Assembly (NCBI GenBank): GCA_025345505.1
Contig: JANVCC010000174.1
Span: 4,835,864-4,899,863 of the forward strand
Origin: Todiramphus chloris collaris
Taxonomy: Eukaryota > Chordata > Aves > Coraciiformes > Alcedinidae
Length of the DNA stretch: 64,000 nucleotides
Direction: 5' to 3'
Under the pieces are notes generated by a model, which was not told the origin of the DNA, did not search any database, and worked only from the letters and a program-made list of their open reading frames with translations. Shown one piece after another: positions 39,511 to 49,898 of this stretch; within the stretch, counting starts at the first letter, position 1, and every line of letters starts with the position of its first letter. The translations under genes and the position numbers were made by a program.

Positions 39511-40802
39511 GATTTTTCCAGTGTAAATTTGTGACTGTATCTAGGAACTGGGCGTACATTTTAGATCGTGGTTTGTGTTTTAGTGCTCGTTTGGTTTTGG
39601 GCGACTAGCTGAAAGAGAAATGCCCATTAATAGCTATTTTGGGTGCTTTCCCTTTTTTCTCTTTGCTAGCTGCAAGTGGTGGCACATTACGAGTTCTGTT
39701 TTTCTCAGTCAAGCCCTAAGCTCTGTGCTTATTCCAAGTCTTTCTTTTGTTTTTCAGGCAGGTTTGCCATTAAACTCCGTGTGGTTGGGTCCTGGGAAAG
39801 GCTTTTCTTGTTGAACGAGCAGGAAGGAAAGAGAGTTGTAGTGCAAATGAAAAAAAATAACGAGAAAAGGGAGAATTTTGTACCACTTGCTGTTTGCAGT
39901 GGAATCCATAGAAATTAACTGCCTGATGCGTGCGGATCAGTTAAATGCAGTCTCTCAGGAACACATTCACCTCCTTACATCAGCAAGTCCCTTGCTGTCT
40001 GTTCTGCACCGCTCAGGTCTTTCCAGCTGGGGATCTCAGAGCTCTGCACAGTGAGATCCTGGGGTCCTTGCAGCTGCCCAAGTTCACTTTTTCTGTTTAT
40101 CGGCCTGAAGATGCGCGGGGTGAGGGTGGATGTGTCTTCAGAAGAAGGATTGAGTACAAAGCCGTGGAATGTGGCAATGAAAATTGCGTTAAGGGTCGTG
40201 GCAAGTGTGAGGATGGGTCTCTGCAGTTCGGGGCATCCTGGGAATCACAAGCGGATTTAATTGCTCTTCTTAAACGTTTGGTTTTGCGATCGTGTCACTC
40301 GCTGCCGCTTTGAAACTCACTCGATAAGAGATTTCACAGCTTTTTCTGTTGGGCAACATTAATCTGTTTGCACACGAGGTATTCATGCATCTCGGTGAAA
40401 TCTGCAGCTGAGATCGCGGGGGGGTTTAGAGCACGCTTGGGAGAGGCGGAACGGCGGCAGCTGGGGAAATCAAACACCCGGTGCTGACCTTGTTTTACCA
40501 AGAGGCTCTGCCAAAGGCCACCCCGCAGCCCGTGGGGCCGCGCTGCCCCGGTCCTCCGGTGCCGTCGGTCCCTCGGACCGTCCCCGCTGGCCCCGGGGCA
40601 GCAGCTCCCCGAGCCCGGCCGCCCTCGGGCCCCAGCTCCCCCTTCGCTTCCCTCCGGCCCCGCTCCCCGCCAGGGAGGAGCCCCGGCCCCGCGGGGGATG
40701 GACTCGGGGCACGGCCTCCGCCGGAGCGTCCCGGAGGCTCCTGCGCTTCGGACGGAGCGAACAGGTCAGGCGGCCCCCGGCCCGGCCTCGCCGCTCGGCA
40801 GC

Positions 40803-40985
40803 GGGACCCGCTCGGTGCCGGGGCCGGTGGGACCCGCTCGGTGCCGGGGNNNNNNNNNNGGGACCCGCTCGGTGCCGGGGCCGGTGGGACCCGCTCGGTG
40901 CCGGGGCCGGTGGGACCCCGCGGGTGCCGGGGCCGGTGGGACCCGCTCGGTGCCGGGGCCGGTGGGACCCCGCGGGTGCCGGGCG
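40803..40985. repeat. 26-bp GC-rich tandem repeat interrupted by an assembly gap
   Basis: Unit gggacccgctcggtgccggg plus gccggt starts at 40803 and 40829, then after the N run at 40860 and 40886, followed by copies in which ccgctcgg alternates with cccgcggg. About seven copies are visible; the true number is unknown because of the gap. Confidence 0.93.
40850..40859. other. Assembly gap (10 N)
   Basis: Ten N bases inside the 26-bp repeat. The length is probably a placeholder, so copy number across it cannot be trusted. Confidence 0.97.
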
Positions 40986-41629
40986 GTCGGGGCCGTGGGC
41001 GGGCGGAGGCCGCCCCCTGCTGGGGCTACCGGGGTCCAGGGCCACTGGCCACCGGCCCCGCTCCCGCCGCCTTCCCGGGACCCCTCGCCGGCCGGGTGTC
41101 GGCTCGGTCTGTGCCGGGGAGAGGCGGGAGTGCCGGGGCTGCTCGCCCCGGGGAAAGCCCTCGGCCATCCCTGCCCTGCCCCGGGGGGCTCGGCGGGCAC
41201 CGGGCAGCGCTGTCGGCAGGAGGAGGGGCCGCTGCTGCCGTGATTCGGTCTCTGGGACAGACCGCTGTCTGGGTCGGTGTTTGGTTGTGTCGCGGGTTAT
41301 TGATCTGCTAGGGAGTCCCTCTCCAGTCTGGAGGAAGAGACCTGAGCGGTAGCTGGGTTCCTCTGTACCCACCGAACCGTGCGAGGCTGCTCCAGGAGCA
41401 AAACTTCGGCAGCATCGTCTCTTGGGGTGGAGCGGGCGAGTCAGGAGCAGCAGGCATCTGCTGCTTCCCGGATCAGAGATGTGTCTCTTCCAGGCCTCGT
41501 GCTCCTGTGTGAAGGAATGGAAGAAAAACGCATCGTAGGGAAACTATGAGCACAGCCCACGCCAGTGTGTAGGAGTTTTGTGTCTTCGTTCCTCAGAGAT
41601 GGTAGATTGGCAGAGGCTGAGTGGCAGCC

Positions 41630-42340
41630 AGTCTAGGGAATCGTTTTGCTGATATCCTGAGAAAGAAAGTCATGCATTGCTATTAGAGGCAGAGCTAATA
41701 AAACTTTGCAGTTAATAACTGTTATGGATTGAATTCTCACAATAATATTGTTAGAAGAGGACAGGGTCCAGCCAGCATCCTCTGAAAATGTGGAAAAAAT
41801 ATGGAAGCCACTGAGTCTCTTGGACTTTGTGGAGTTCTGGTCCTCCTCTTTGCTGGTCACGCAGACTCCCATCCTGCTGTCGATTTCCTCCTGCTGCTGC
41901 TTTTCACTGTTGTCCTTGTGGAATTCTGCATGAAATTCCTCCCAGGTGAAGTTACAGAGCTCAGTCTGCACACCAAGAGCTGCCCCAGCTGCCACGTTGC
42001 TACCACAAGCAGCGTGTGGCTGGGAATACAATTTAATTGTCCATCGGTACAGGGACCCAGCAGCTCTGCCTGCTGCCAGCACACTCTTCCTCCCCATGAA
42101 CCCCACCATTCTGTCAGAAGGAATGAGGCTGTCGGGGTCTGCTCAGATGTAACCCCGCTGTCACGGGGTGCATGGCTGTGGTTTCGGTCCAGTTTGGGGG
42201 TGGAACAGTAAGGATGGGTGTGTGATGCGTGTGAAACATACACTGAGATGTTGATTCCTTGCGATGTTGCACTTTGCTGCACCTCAGGTAAAGGGGCTTT
42301 CATTCTCATTGTAATATTGTCCAAGAAGTGCATTCTTGGA
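41630..42340. other. Unassigned block with overlapping minus-strand open frames
   Basis: Two overlapping minus-strand frames of 158 codons each (41633-42109 and 41857-42333) and an AATAAA on the + strand (about 41699) followed by TGTTATGG. The mix recalls a decayed retroelement or LTR, but I recognise no domain and see no matching terminal repeats. Left unassigned. Confidence 0.3.
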
Positions 42341-42403
42341 GCGTGAGAATTCGTTTTGGTTCAGGAAACCTGTGTGAGGCCTGGGTATCCTTTAAACCGT
42401 AGT

Positions 42404-42571
42404 CAGGAGGTGAACAGAGCTGTCCCTGCTGCATCTCAGAAGGTGCAGGAGGTGAACAGTGCTGTCCCTGCTGCATCTCAGAAGGTGCAGGAGGTAAACA
42501 GAGCTGTCCCTGCTGCATCTCAGAAGGTGCAGGAGGTGAACAGAGCTGTCCCTGCTGCATCTCAGAAGGTG
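42404..42571. repeat. 42-bp tandem repeat, 4 copies
   Basis: Units start at 42404, 42446, 42488 and 42530 (caggaggtgaacagagctgt, then ccctgctgcatctcagaagg, then tg), nearly identical; a partial fifth begins at 42572. The period is a multiple of three, so the + frame stays open and repeats a 14-residue block (QEVNRAVPAASQKV). There is no sign that it is translated; it lies about 0.5 kb before exon 5. Confidence 0.95.
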
Positions 42572-43068
42572 CAGGTTCTGTGTGGGACAGGAACTCTGAA
42601 TGGGGATAAACTGCTCACCTGGAATGGTTCAGATCTGGTCAGCTCCTCAGGTTCTAGGTAATCTACAGAACAATTTTGTGAAGATCCACTAATTCTGCTC
42701 TCTAATCAGGGCCAGTTTTGGCTTAGAGAAGCAGAGGCTTGAATGCGTCAGTTCCATCGGTTTAATCTGCCCTTGGCTACCACAAACTCACCGAGCTTAT
42801 CGGAGGCAGGGAAAACAATGGGAAGATTTGGTGCAATTTGAACAAGAGAGGCTGTTGCCATAAATACTTTCTTGCCCGAGCCACGTGAAACGCTGACACA
42901 CGTAGAGTAAAATAAAGGCAGAAAAAAAGAGCTCTCGGTAGCAATTATCACACAAATCAAGTGACAGCCTCCCTTATTAGCTGGCATCATTTGAGTTATT
43001 GGTTAAAATGTAAAACGCAAGTTTTTGCATATTTAACATGTCTCTCAATTTTTCTTTCTGATTCCCAG

Positions 43069-43171
43069 ATCTATTATAAAGTTATTAAAGAAATTGAGCC
43101 AGGAGAAGAGCTCTTGGTGTATTTGAAGGAAGGTGGTTATTCCCTTGGGAACATGGCGCCCAGCATGGAAG
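43069..43171 (+). CDS. PRDM16: PRDM16 exon 5: end of PR domain and hinge
   Basis: The acceptor attcccag is followed by 103 nt (34 codons plus 1 nt) up to G|gtaagg. The peptide starts IYYKVIKEIEPGEELLVY, the conserved end of the PR domain (the GEELLV strand), followed by a short hinge KEGGYSLGNMAPSME that leads to zinc finger 1. The last G pairs with AG of the next exon to give Glu. The hinge carries two Met codons, the first in strong initiation context (43153-43155). I recall no Met at the corresponding human positions. The sequence differs from MECOM, which has a diverged PR-domain end, and agrees with PRDM16. Confidence 0.96.
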
Positions 43172-46100
43172 GTAAGGCCTCGCTTTGCTAGACAGGACCT
43201 TTCTGCACCAGCAGACCTGGGAGTGTTGAGAACCTCAGTTAGTGCTGAACTGGGACAAAACCTGATCCTCTACCTGCCCCTTCTGGAAATGTTACTATCT
43301 GATGCCTCTTCTCACTCTCTCTCTGGTGAGAGCGGCTGTCGTGGTCAATGACAGCAGGAGAGCTTTTATCAACCTCAAGGCACGCAACAAATGGATTTGC
43401 TGCCTCTCTTGGAGGAACAGTGGGGCTTGGAATATGGTTGGTGCTGCCTTTTTAATCCCCGGGGTCACCGTGTTTCTCTGGGTGTAATAAAAATAGGCCA
43501 AACCATCACAAGGCTTGCAAAACGCTGGTCTGCAGAGCTACAGATTCTTCCTTTTCTCGCTGCACAAAGACAGCAACAAAGTCCTTGCCTTTTCCCCAAG
43601 AAGCAGCGTGGAGGTTCTGTTAGACCCTTGGAAGCTTTGGGTTCAGTTGCAGTTTCAGAAAGACCAGAAGCATTTGGCACTGCAGAAATAGGTGGAATTC
43701 CAAAGGTAAGGTTCCAGTTGTGACGTGGGGGCTGGGAAGCAGGCGCAGGCTGAGCTGGGTCCCTGCCGCAGGGCCCCCCAGAGCTGTCACTCCCTGGGGA
43801 CAGGTCCCTGCTCACCTGCTCCATGCAGGGCCCGTGGGTGCTTCTCTGGTAGCTGTGGCTGGCTCTTGTCAGCAGAAGGAGAGCAGCTTAGTGGGACACA
43901 CGGCCTGAAATACTCTCAGAGCATCGCCAGGATTTCTTCCTTTTTTCCTTTGTTAGAGCGTTCTCAGCGTCCGTCTGAGCCTCTGACTAATGTTTGGTGT
44001 CCCACCTCTTTCACTGCCAGCGACAGAGCCTGGCAGTGCAAACAGCCTGCAGCACAGTCATCTTGTGGGTGAAGTAGGGAAGAAGTGCTGCATCGTTCTC
44101 CAAACCATTCTGAAAGCAGGGGAAGAGCGCAGGCATGTCGAGGGCAGTCAGAACCTTACAGCTTCTCGGTGGTACAGTGGTTGGTTGCAAGTCCTGGGGT
44201 GAGTACAGAACCCTGCACCGCAGAGACCTCACCTCGGGTGAAGGATTTTGTGAGCCCACAATGAAATGAAAACCCATCTGGACTTGCAAAGTCTGCTCCG
44301 TTTTCTAGGGTTCTTAGTTGCCTTGAGGTTTGGTGTCGGTGAAAGTTAGAGAAGAGCACAAAAGGTAGAGGAATTTTCTCGAGGGAAGGGATTATTAGGG
44401 CATGTTATTTACATCTCTTTCTGTTTATTCATTGAAGGTAGAGCCTGTTGCAGGTTCTGCATCATAATTTGATGACTAATTTCTATAAATACTTTCTCAT
44501 CTACCAGTCATTTTTAAACTGTTAGTTGGAGATACTGTTCTACATAATTCAATTGATGAACTTCACGTTGTCTCACTGGGGCATCCTACAATACGTTTGT
44601 TTCTTTTACCTGCATACAAACATAATTTTCAGATTGAAATTTGCAGTGAAACTCCTTAAAAAGAGTGTACACGCGATATGCACAAGCAGTTTGAAATATT
44701 TCTGGGAGAAAAGGATAGCTTGAGGATTAGTGCTGCTGAAAGCTGCTGTGCTGCAGCCCGTGGGTGAAGTGAATGAACAGGCAGCACAGCAGCTGCCCTC
44801 GCACAGAGATGGCAGGTTGGGGTTTGTTTTTTTTTTCAGTGTTCTCCCCCCAAAAGTTAATCGTGTTCTTGAGCCTGACACACGGAGATGAGTAATGTCT
44901 GTATTCACAGTGATGGAGTAACACCTCCCTGGTTTATGATGTCGGGGAGAGCTCCGAAAACACCCACCACTGTTTTGCCTTTCTGTTTCTACTGGGCTTT
45001 TATCTGAACAAGCAAAAAGTGCTCCTTGTTTTCCCGTTTTTGTCATTATGTAACATTTATCTGCATCTTCCTGGGAATGTCTAGGGCTTTTGCCACATAA
45101 TTGCTTTCAAATTATAATAGGCCGATGTTAAATATTTGACTTCTTAATACTTTTTACTTTCAGTAATGGTATCTTCCTGCTGCCTCGCACCCCCATTCCC
45201 ATTCTGAATTAACAAGAAAGAAAATGCAAAATTGTTCCACACAAAGATAATTATCATAAAAATCTTTTATCCAAACCCCAGCCAAACACAGCAGACCCCT
45301 TATCACTGCAGGAATTTTGAGTAGGGCACTTGAACTCCTTTGAGATTCAAGTCTGGTAGATTAGCATGTAGATGCCACATAATTGTGTTCCCCTTGGTTT
45401 CTCTGAAAGCTATTAGGCGCTGATTTATTTTTCTGTTACATTCCTGCTTTGTCCTGAGTGTTGCTGATGGAACTTAAGATAGGCACATATAACGGTGGAT
45501 TTGACAAACAAGACATAGAGAACAGGCAGCAATTTTTTTGTAACTGGATTTTTCTTTTCTCTTTATCCCCTTCTCCCTGTGAGATGCTGAACTAGTAACC
45601 TTTTTTGAAGGGCAATATTTGCATTTGCAGCGCTTACAGAAAGAAGAAAACTTTAATGAGAACTTGCTTTGAAAGGCAGTATTTTTGTTTGGTCTCAAAG
45701 ATGGGGGGGAAAAAAAACCCAACCAACCCCACTTTGATGAACCTGCCAATCTACAAATCTGGTGTCTGATAGAAAGACACAAAATAGATACCAGGTCTTC
45801 GTAGTTCAATCCCGAGCTTCCTTTGATACCTGGGATTCATGTTTCAGGGTGAAGGTCTGGCCCTTGGTCTCCAGGTCAGTTCCTTTCCCCGCAGAGTATT
45901 TATTGAGAACTCTGATTTCTAATCTCCTGCAGTTCAGAGTCAGGAGCGTCGGGGGAATGGGTGTTGGGTATTGATATGATATCATCAGCTACTCAGCCAG
46001 CCAGTTCTTCCTGTTTCACAATTTAACCTGTTTAAGCATCAAAATAGTGCTCGCAGCCAGTGGCAGCATGTTTGACATGTGACTATGAGGCTTTTAATCT

Positions 46101-47934
46101 TATTTTTGTCAGTCTCTAGTTCAGTTCTTCTTTGTTTCTTGTCTTCTCATCCATCTTCTCTCCCTGTGAACAAGCCGTGGTGTGTGCTGGTGGGAGCGGA
46201 ATGTTGTTACCGCAGCGCAAACCCGTGCAGAATAGACAGGGTTGTGCCAGCTCGGTGACATCAAGGGCCAGGGCTGTAAGGTCTGTGGAGCTCTGAGAGT
46301 GTGTGAGTGCAGAAACCACGCGGGCCCCGGCTGAGCTGCCTTCTCTCTTACAGTTCTTCACACATGTCGGACGGGGCAGCTCTGCTGTGCCAGCTTCTGC
46401 TGCCTGCGTGCTGCTCCTCTGAGAGCTGTAATTCTGCTGACAAAGGAGAATCAGGAGCAAAATCTCTTCTCTAACAGTTATTACCGAGGCTGTAGTTAGC
46501 ACTGATGGATTTCATCTCTCTGCCTACTTGGTAATCTCATGGAAAGGACACCACCGTGTTATTCTTGTTGATAGCAACAGGTAGTGCTCTGGCGGGTTGT
46601 ATGTGATGGGAGAGGCTGCCTGCAAGGTGTCTGTCTTTAGCCAGGTATGTAGTAAAGTATTCTCCATGGCTAGTTTTCCAATCTCAAAGTGGATTTCTGG
46701 TTCCTAGGGGATAGCTTGAGTGAAAGAAGATACAATTAATCACGTAAATCTCAAACTGAAGTAGGAAGAATGTAGTGTGGATTTGCAGAAGGTATTTTGA
46801 TGCATTTTCTCTGAAGTGAAAAAAAAGAAAAATTTAAAAAAAAAAATCTTTTTGCTCCAAGTTTTCAGGTCTGGGGAATTACCATCTTGAGCTCCAGAGA
46901 TGGTGGGAGTTACACAGGAGCTTCCTAAGAGGTGAAGGTACCTGGGAGTTCCCGGTCCCTCCGCAAAAGGCTTCTTGCCTTGAGCCTTTGCTGTATTTAC
47001 CAAAGAGCAAAGGTTTGGTCTGGGGGTGAGCTCTGAGGCAGACACACGCACACCTTGGCAGAGCAGTTCCGTGTCGTCTGGAGTTAGCGAGGCATTTATC
47101 CTGTTACTCCACAGTTCAGTGGGCTGCGTGAGTCAAATGAGCTTCTCTCCACGTACGTCTCCAGGAGTGGAACTCAGAACAAAAGTAAGCTCATGTTTAT
47201 TAGTGCCAGTGACACCCGGGAGTGCAGCTTGACGTCCGAGGCTGTGAAAACTGAACGTTGTAGCAGATGAAGGCTGGTTGCAGAGCTAATGTGAATCCAT
47301 TAATCACGAGGAGAGATGGCATGATGAGATTATTGCCTCAGCCCATGCGGTGCCTGCGTTCGGGACACTTGATGCTGTCAGGCTTGTCTCTTCTCACCCG
47401 AGTTATGGATGTGTGGGGAGTGAAAAGGTACCCAAACCCACCTACTCACAGCCCTTGCCCCCCTCTCTCGCTGCTTTCACTCTCGGAAGGTTTTTGGTCC
47501 GTAAACGTGCGCAGATGACATGTTAGGTTCTGCTAGGTGATGCTGTGTGCTTCGTGCTGCTGTTACACCTAGAATGCAGTAACAGCATATCACGATACTG
47601 CAATTATTATCTTTTCTTTTTTTCCCCTCATAAAAGGTAGTTTGGATTATTTTAGTGGTAGGTTACACACAGCCTCTCAGTGCTGCTAGGTATATTTTTA
47701 TATCCTGACTTCCAGGTTTCCCTCCCCGGGAACATAAACCACATGAGACACATATTGGTGCTATTCTACCAAATGCTGGTGAACAGAATTTCTCTGAGGA
47801 GTAGGGCAGAGCCCTATGCACTTCTCTGTGGGGCTGCAATTTCAGAGCACGTGGTCTGTCAGAACCAGTTGAAGTGGGAAGGATACAGGTATTTTCTTCT
47901 CCTAGGTCTCCTTTTTCAGTCAAAATCCCTTCCT

Positions 47935-47952
47935 CCCCCCCCCCCCCCCCCC
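47935..47952. repeat. Poly-C run (18)
   Basis: Eighteen consecutive C followed by AAAAGG; a mutable mononucleotide tract. Confidence 0.85.
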
Positions 47953-49011
47953 AAAAGGAAAGTGTCAGCCTTCTGGATTTTCTTTTTTCTTTTTACATCC
48001 CTCTCTCCTCTGCAGTTCAGGAAATCCTGTAACATCTCTGTTTTATTCATGCCTAGAGTAAACAGGGTACGGTACCACTAGACGTGCTGCTGGATAAATA
48101 GCAAGGCTTCGCTGATTGTGTCTGGGTGAGCTTTTCTTTCTCAGCTGCATCTGACTTTTTCCAGCTCGTGGGCATGTTGATACTTTCCGCGTAGGTGTGG
48201 GACCACTTCGGGTTTCGGCTGCCTACATACTTTGCTGCAGCAGCTTATGGGATCTCATCTCTCTTAGTCACCGCAGCAGCAAGTCACAGACGGGGGCATG
48301 GGTGGAAAACCACAGCCTGGGTTTAAAGGGGCTGCATCGAGAGGAACGGAGAAGGGAGAGGCTGGCCCGAGAGCCGGCCAGGTTGCTGGCTGCGATGCTG
48401 CCTGCGCTTGCGCTCGTGTCAAAATTAACCCCATTTCTATAAAACACGTTCCAGACCTTAAAGTGGCTGTCATTGTGCAGAACTTCGGGCACACAGGGAC
48501 GTGGGGTACTTCAAGCCAAGGCTTTACTGGAGGCTTGCAGATGTTGAAGGTCGCGGGCAACGCGGCTTACCCTGTTACCCCTTTCCCAGCGCAGCAGCAC
48601 CGGGGGAGCATCAGCCCCATCAACAGCCGCTTTTGGCCGCGTCTCTCAGAATATTTCCCTCTGAGCTAACACGTTTTACCACAGGTTTCCTTTTGAAAAT
48701 AAAGTTATCAGAAAAAGGGAATAAAACTTAATAGGAAGCAGAGCCCCGGAGGAGGAGGGCAGAGGAGGCCGGGGCGATGTGGCACCAGTGCCAGAGTGGT
48801 GGCTGCAAGCTGCTGTGTCAGGCTGGGTGCAGGAGCCCGGAGCTCTCCCGACTCCCTCACAGAGCTTGTTCTCCTGGAAAATTTACAGCTCTGAGCTGAT
48901 TGTTTGGCTTGGCACGATGGTCAGGATGCTGCCTTGTAAACTTAATAATAGCTGCCCTCATTTTAATTTGTTTGACCTTGACTACAGTAATTTATTATAT
49001 GCATTAGATCT

Positions 49012-49079
49012 TTAAAAAAAAAAAACAAAACAAAAAACACAACAAAACCACAACCAAAACCGAACAAAAAAAACCCCAG
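49012..49079. repeat. A-rich (CAAAA)n-like low-complexity tract
   Basis: Twelve A followed by irregular caaaac/accaaaac words up to aaaaaaaacccc. It could be a decayed retroposon tail, but no retroposon body is recognisable upstream. Confidence 0.75.
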
Positions 49080-49699
49080 CGCAACAACAAAGAACCTGGC
49101 TTCCTTTTCTTCCTTCCATGGTACTCTGGGTTTGAACTCCTGGGGTTTGGTGGCACACTGTGCCTCTGCCTTTGTGCGGGACGAGCCAGGGGGGATAATG
49201 TTAGAAGGATCTTTTCTTAGAAGGGACCTTCTCCAGGTTAGGGCTTTGGGGATACTCTTTTCCCAACCTCTCTGTGTCCTTATTGTGAATATGGGCTGTT
49301 CCTTTTTCCCTGCAGCCCTTTCTGAGGAACAACTTGTGTGTGTTTTCAAAACCCCTCCATGCAAACAAATCCCATACTGCAGAATAGCCCCAGTGTTCTG
49401 TGTCTCTGGCGATTCTTGTAGGGTCTCTACGTCTCGGCAGAGGCTAGGACACAAAGAAAACAACATCTCTCCTGGCTGTGTGATTTATTTTCTTCTCTTG
49501 ATGCTTAAAACGAAAGCAATCTGCTGGCACAGCCTACCTTGGTTTCTCTCTCCTGTCACTCGCAGATTTCCTCTGTGCTTCTTTATGTGGTAGATCCTCA
49601 CAGAATATTATGTTTATGAGCCCAGTGTTGGGTAAAATAATTAGACTTGCTCGAGCTTCCTGATCCACCAGTCAGAACCCTCTTCTCTGTCTGTTGCAG

Positions 49700-49898
49700 A
49701 GGAGCACACGTTTCGCTGCGAGGACTGTGATGAACTGTTCCAGTCGAAGCTGGACCTGCGGCGACACAAGAAATACGCCTGCAACGCTGTCAGCTCCCTC
49801 TACGAGACCCTCAACGACGAGATCAAGCAAGAAGGTCTTGGAGATGGACAGGTCTATGAGTGCAAAGACTGTGAGAGGATGTTCCCCAATAAATACAG
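49700..49898 (+). CDS. PRDM16: PRDM16 exon 6: zinc finger 1 and first part of finger 2
   Basis: The acceptor is ctgttgcag; the 199-nt exon ends at TAC AG|gtaccg. Finger 1 (about 49711-49782) is atypical: C-x2-C, then H-x4-C (EDCDELFQSK..RRHKKYAC), a C2HC form found in this family. A 23-residue acidic linker (SSLYETLNDEIKQEGLGDGQ) follows, then finger 2 begins (YECKDCERMFPNKY) and is interrupted by the intron; the split Ser codon is completed at 54188. The linker is shorter and less glycine-rich than the human one as I recall it. The fingers bind DNA and co-regulators. Confidence 0.96.

Larger units (their letters stand above)
40440..41260. promoter_or_regulatory. Intronic CpG island
   Basis: About 800 bases of very GC-rich DNA with very frequent CpG (for example ccgctcggtgccggggcc, gcccggccgccctcggg), the clearest CpG island in the window. 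It sits between the PR-domain exons and upstream of every zinc-finger exon, a position suited to an alternative promoter for a PR-less transcript. No TATA box or initiator was identified. The long open frames here (300 codons minus, 276 plus) are compositional and cross an assembly gap. Confidence 0.7.
34386..43068 (+). other. PRDM16 intron between the two PR-domain exons (about intron 4)
   Basis: 8683 bases with GT..AG borders. It holds a conserved-looking AT-rich element (39240-39510), the strongest CpG island of the window with a gapped 26-bp repeat, an unassigned block with overlapping minus-strand open frames (41630-42340), and a 42-bp tandem repeat. The parts 34386-39200 and 39550-40430 show no feature I can support beyond short homopolymers and a 13-bp repeat near 35573-35603. 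Confidence 0.9.
43172..49699 (+). other. PRDM16 intron (about intron 5)
   Basis: 6528 bases with GT..AG borders. It contains a long poly-C run (47935-47952) and an A/C-rich tract (49012-49079). No other element could be supported; AT-rich unique stretches around 45050-45480 could hide conserved elements but have no distinctive motif cluster. Confidence 0.9.

Noticed and set aside
40470..41372. 300-codon minus and 276-codon plus open frames
   Set aside because: Both cross the N gap and owe their length to the CpG island and 26-bp repeat; Pro/Arg/Gly-rich composition with no family signature.
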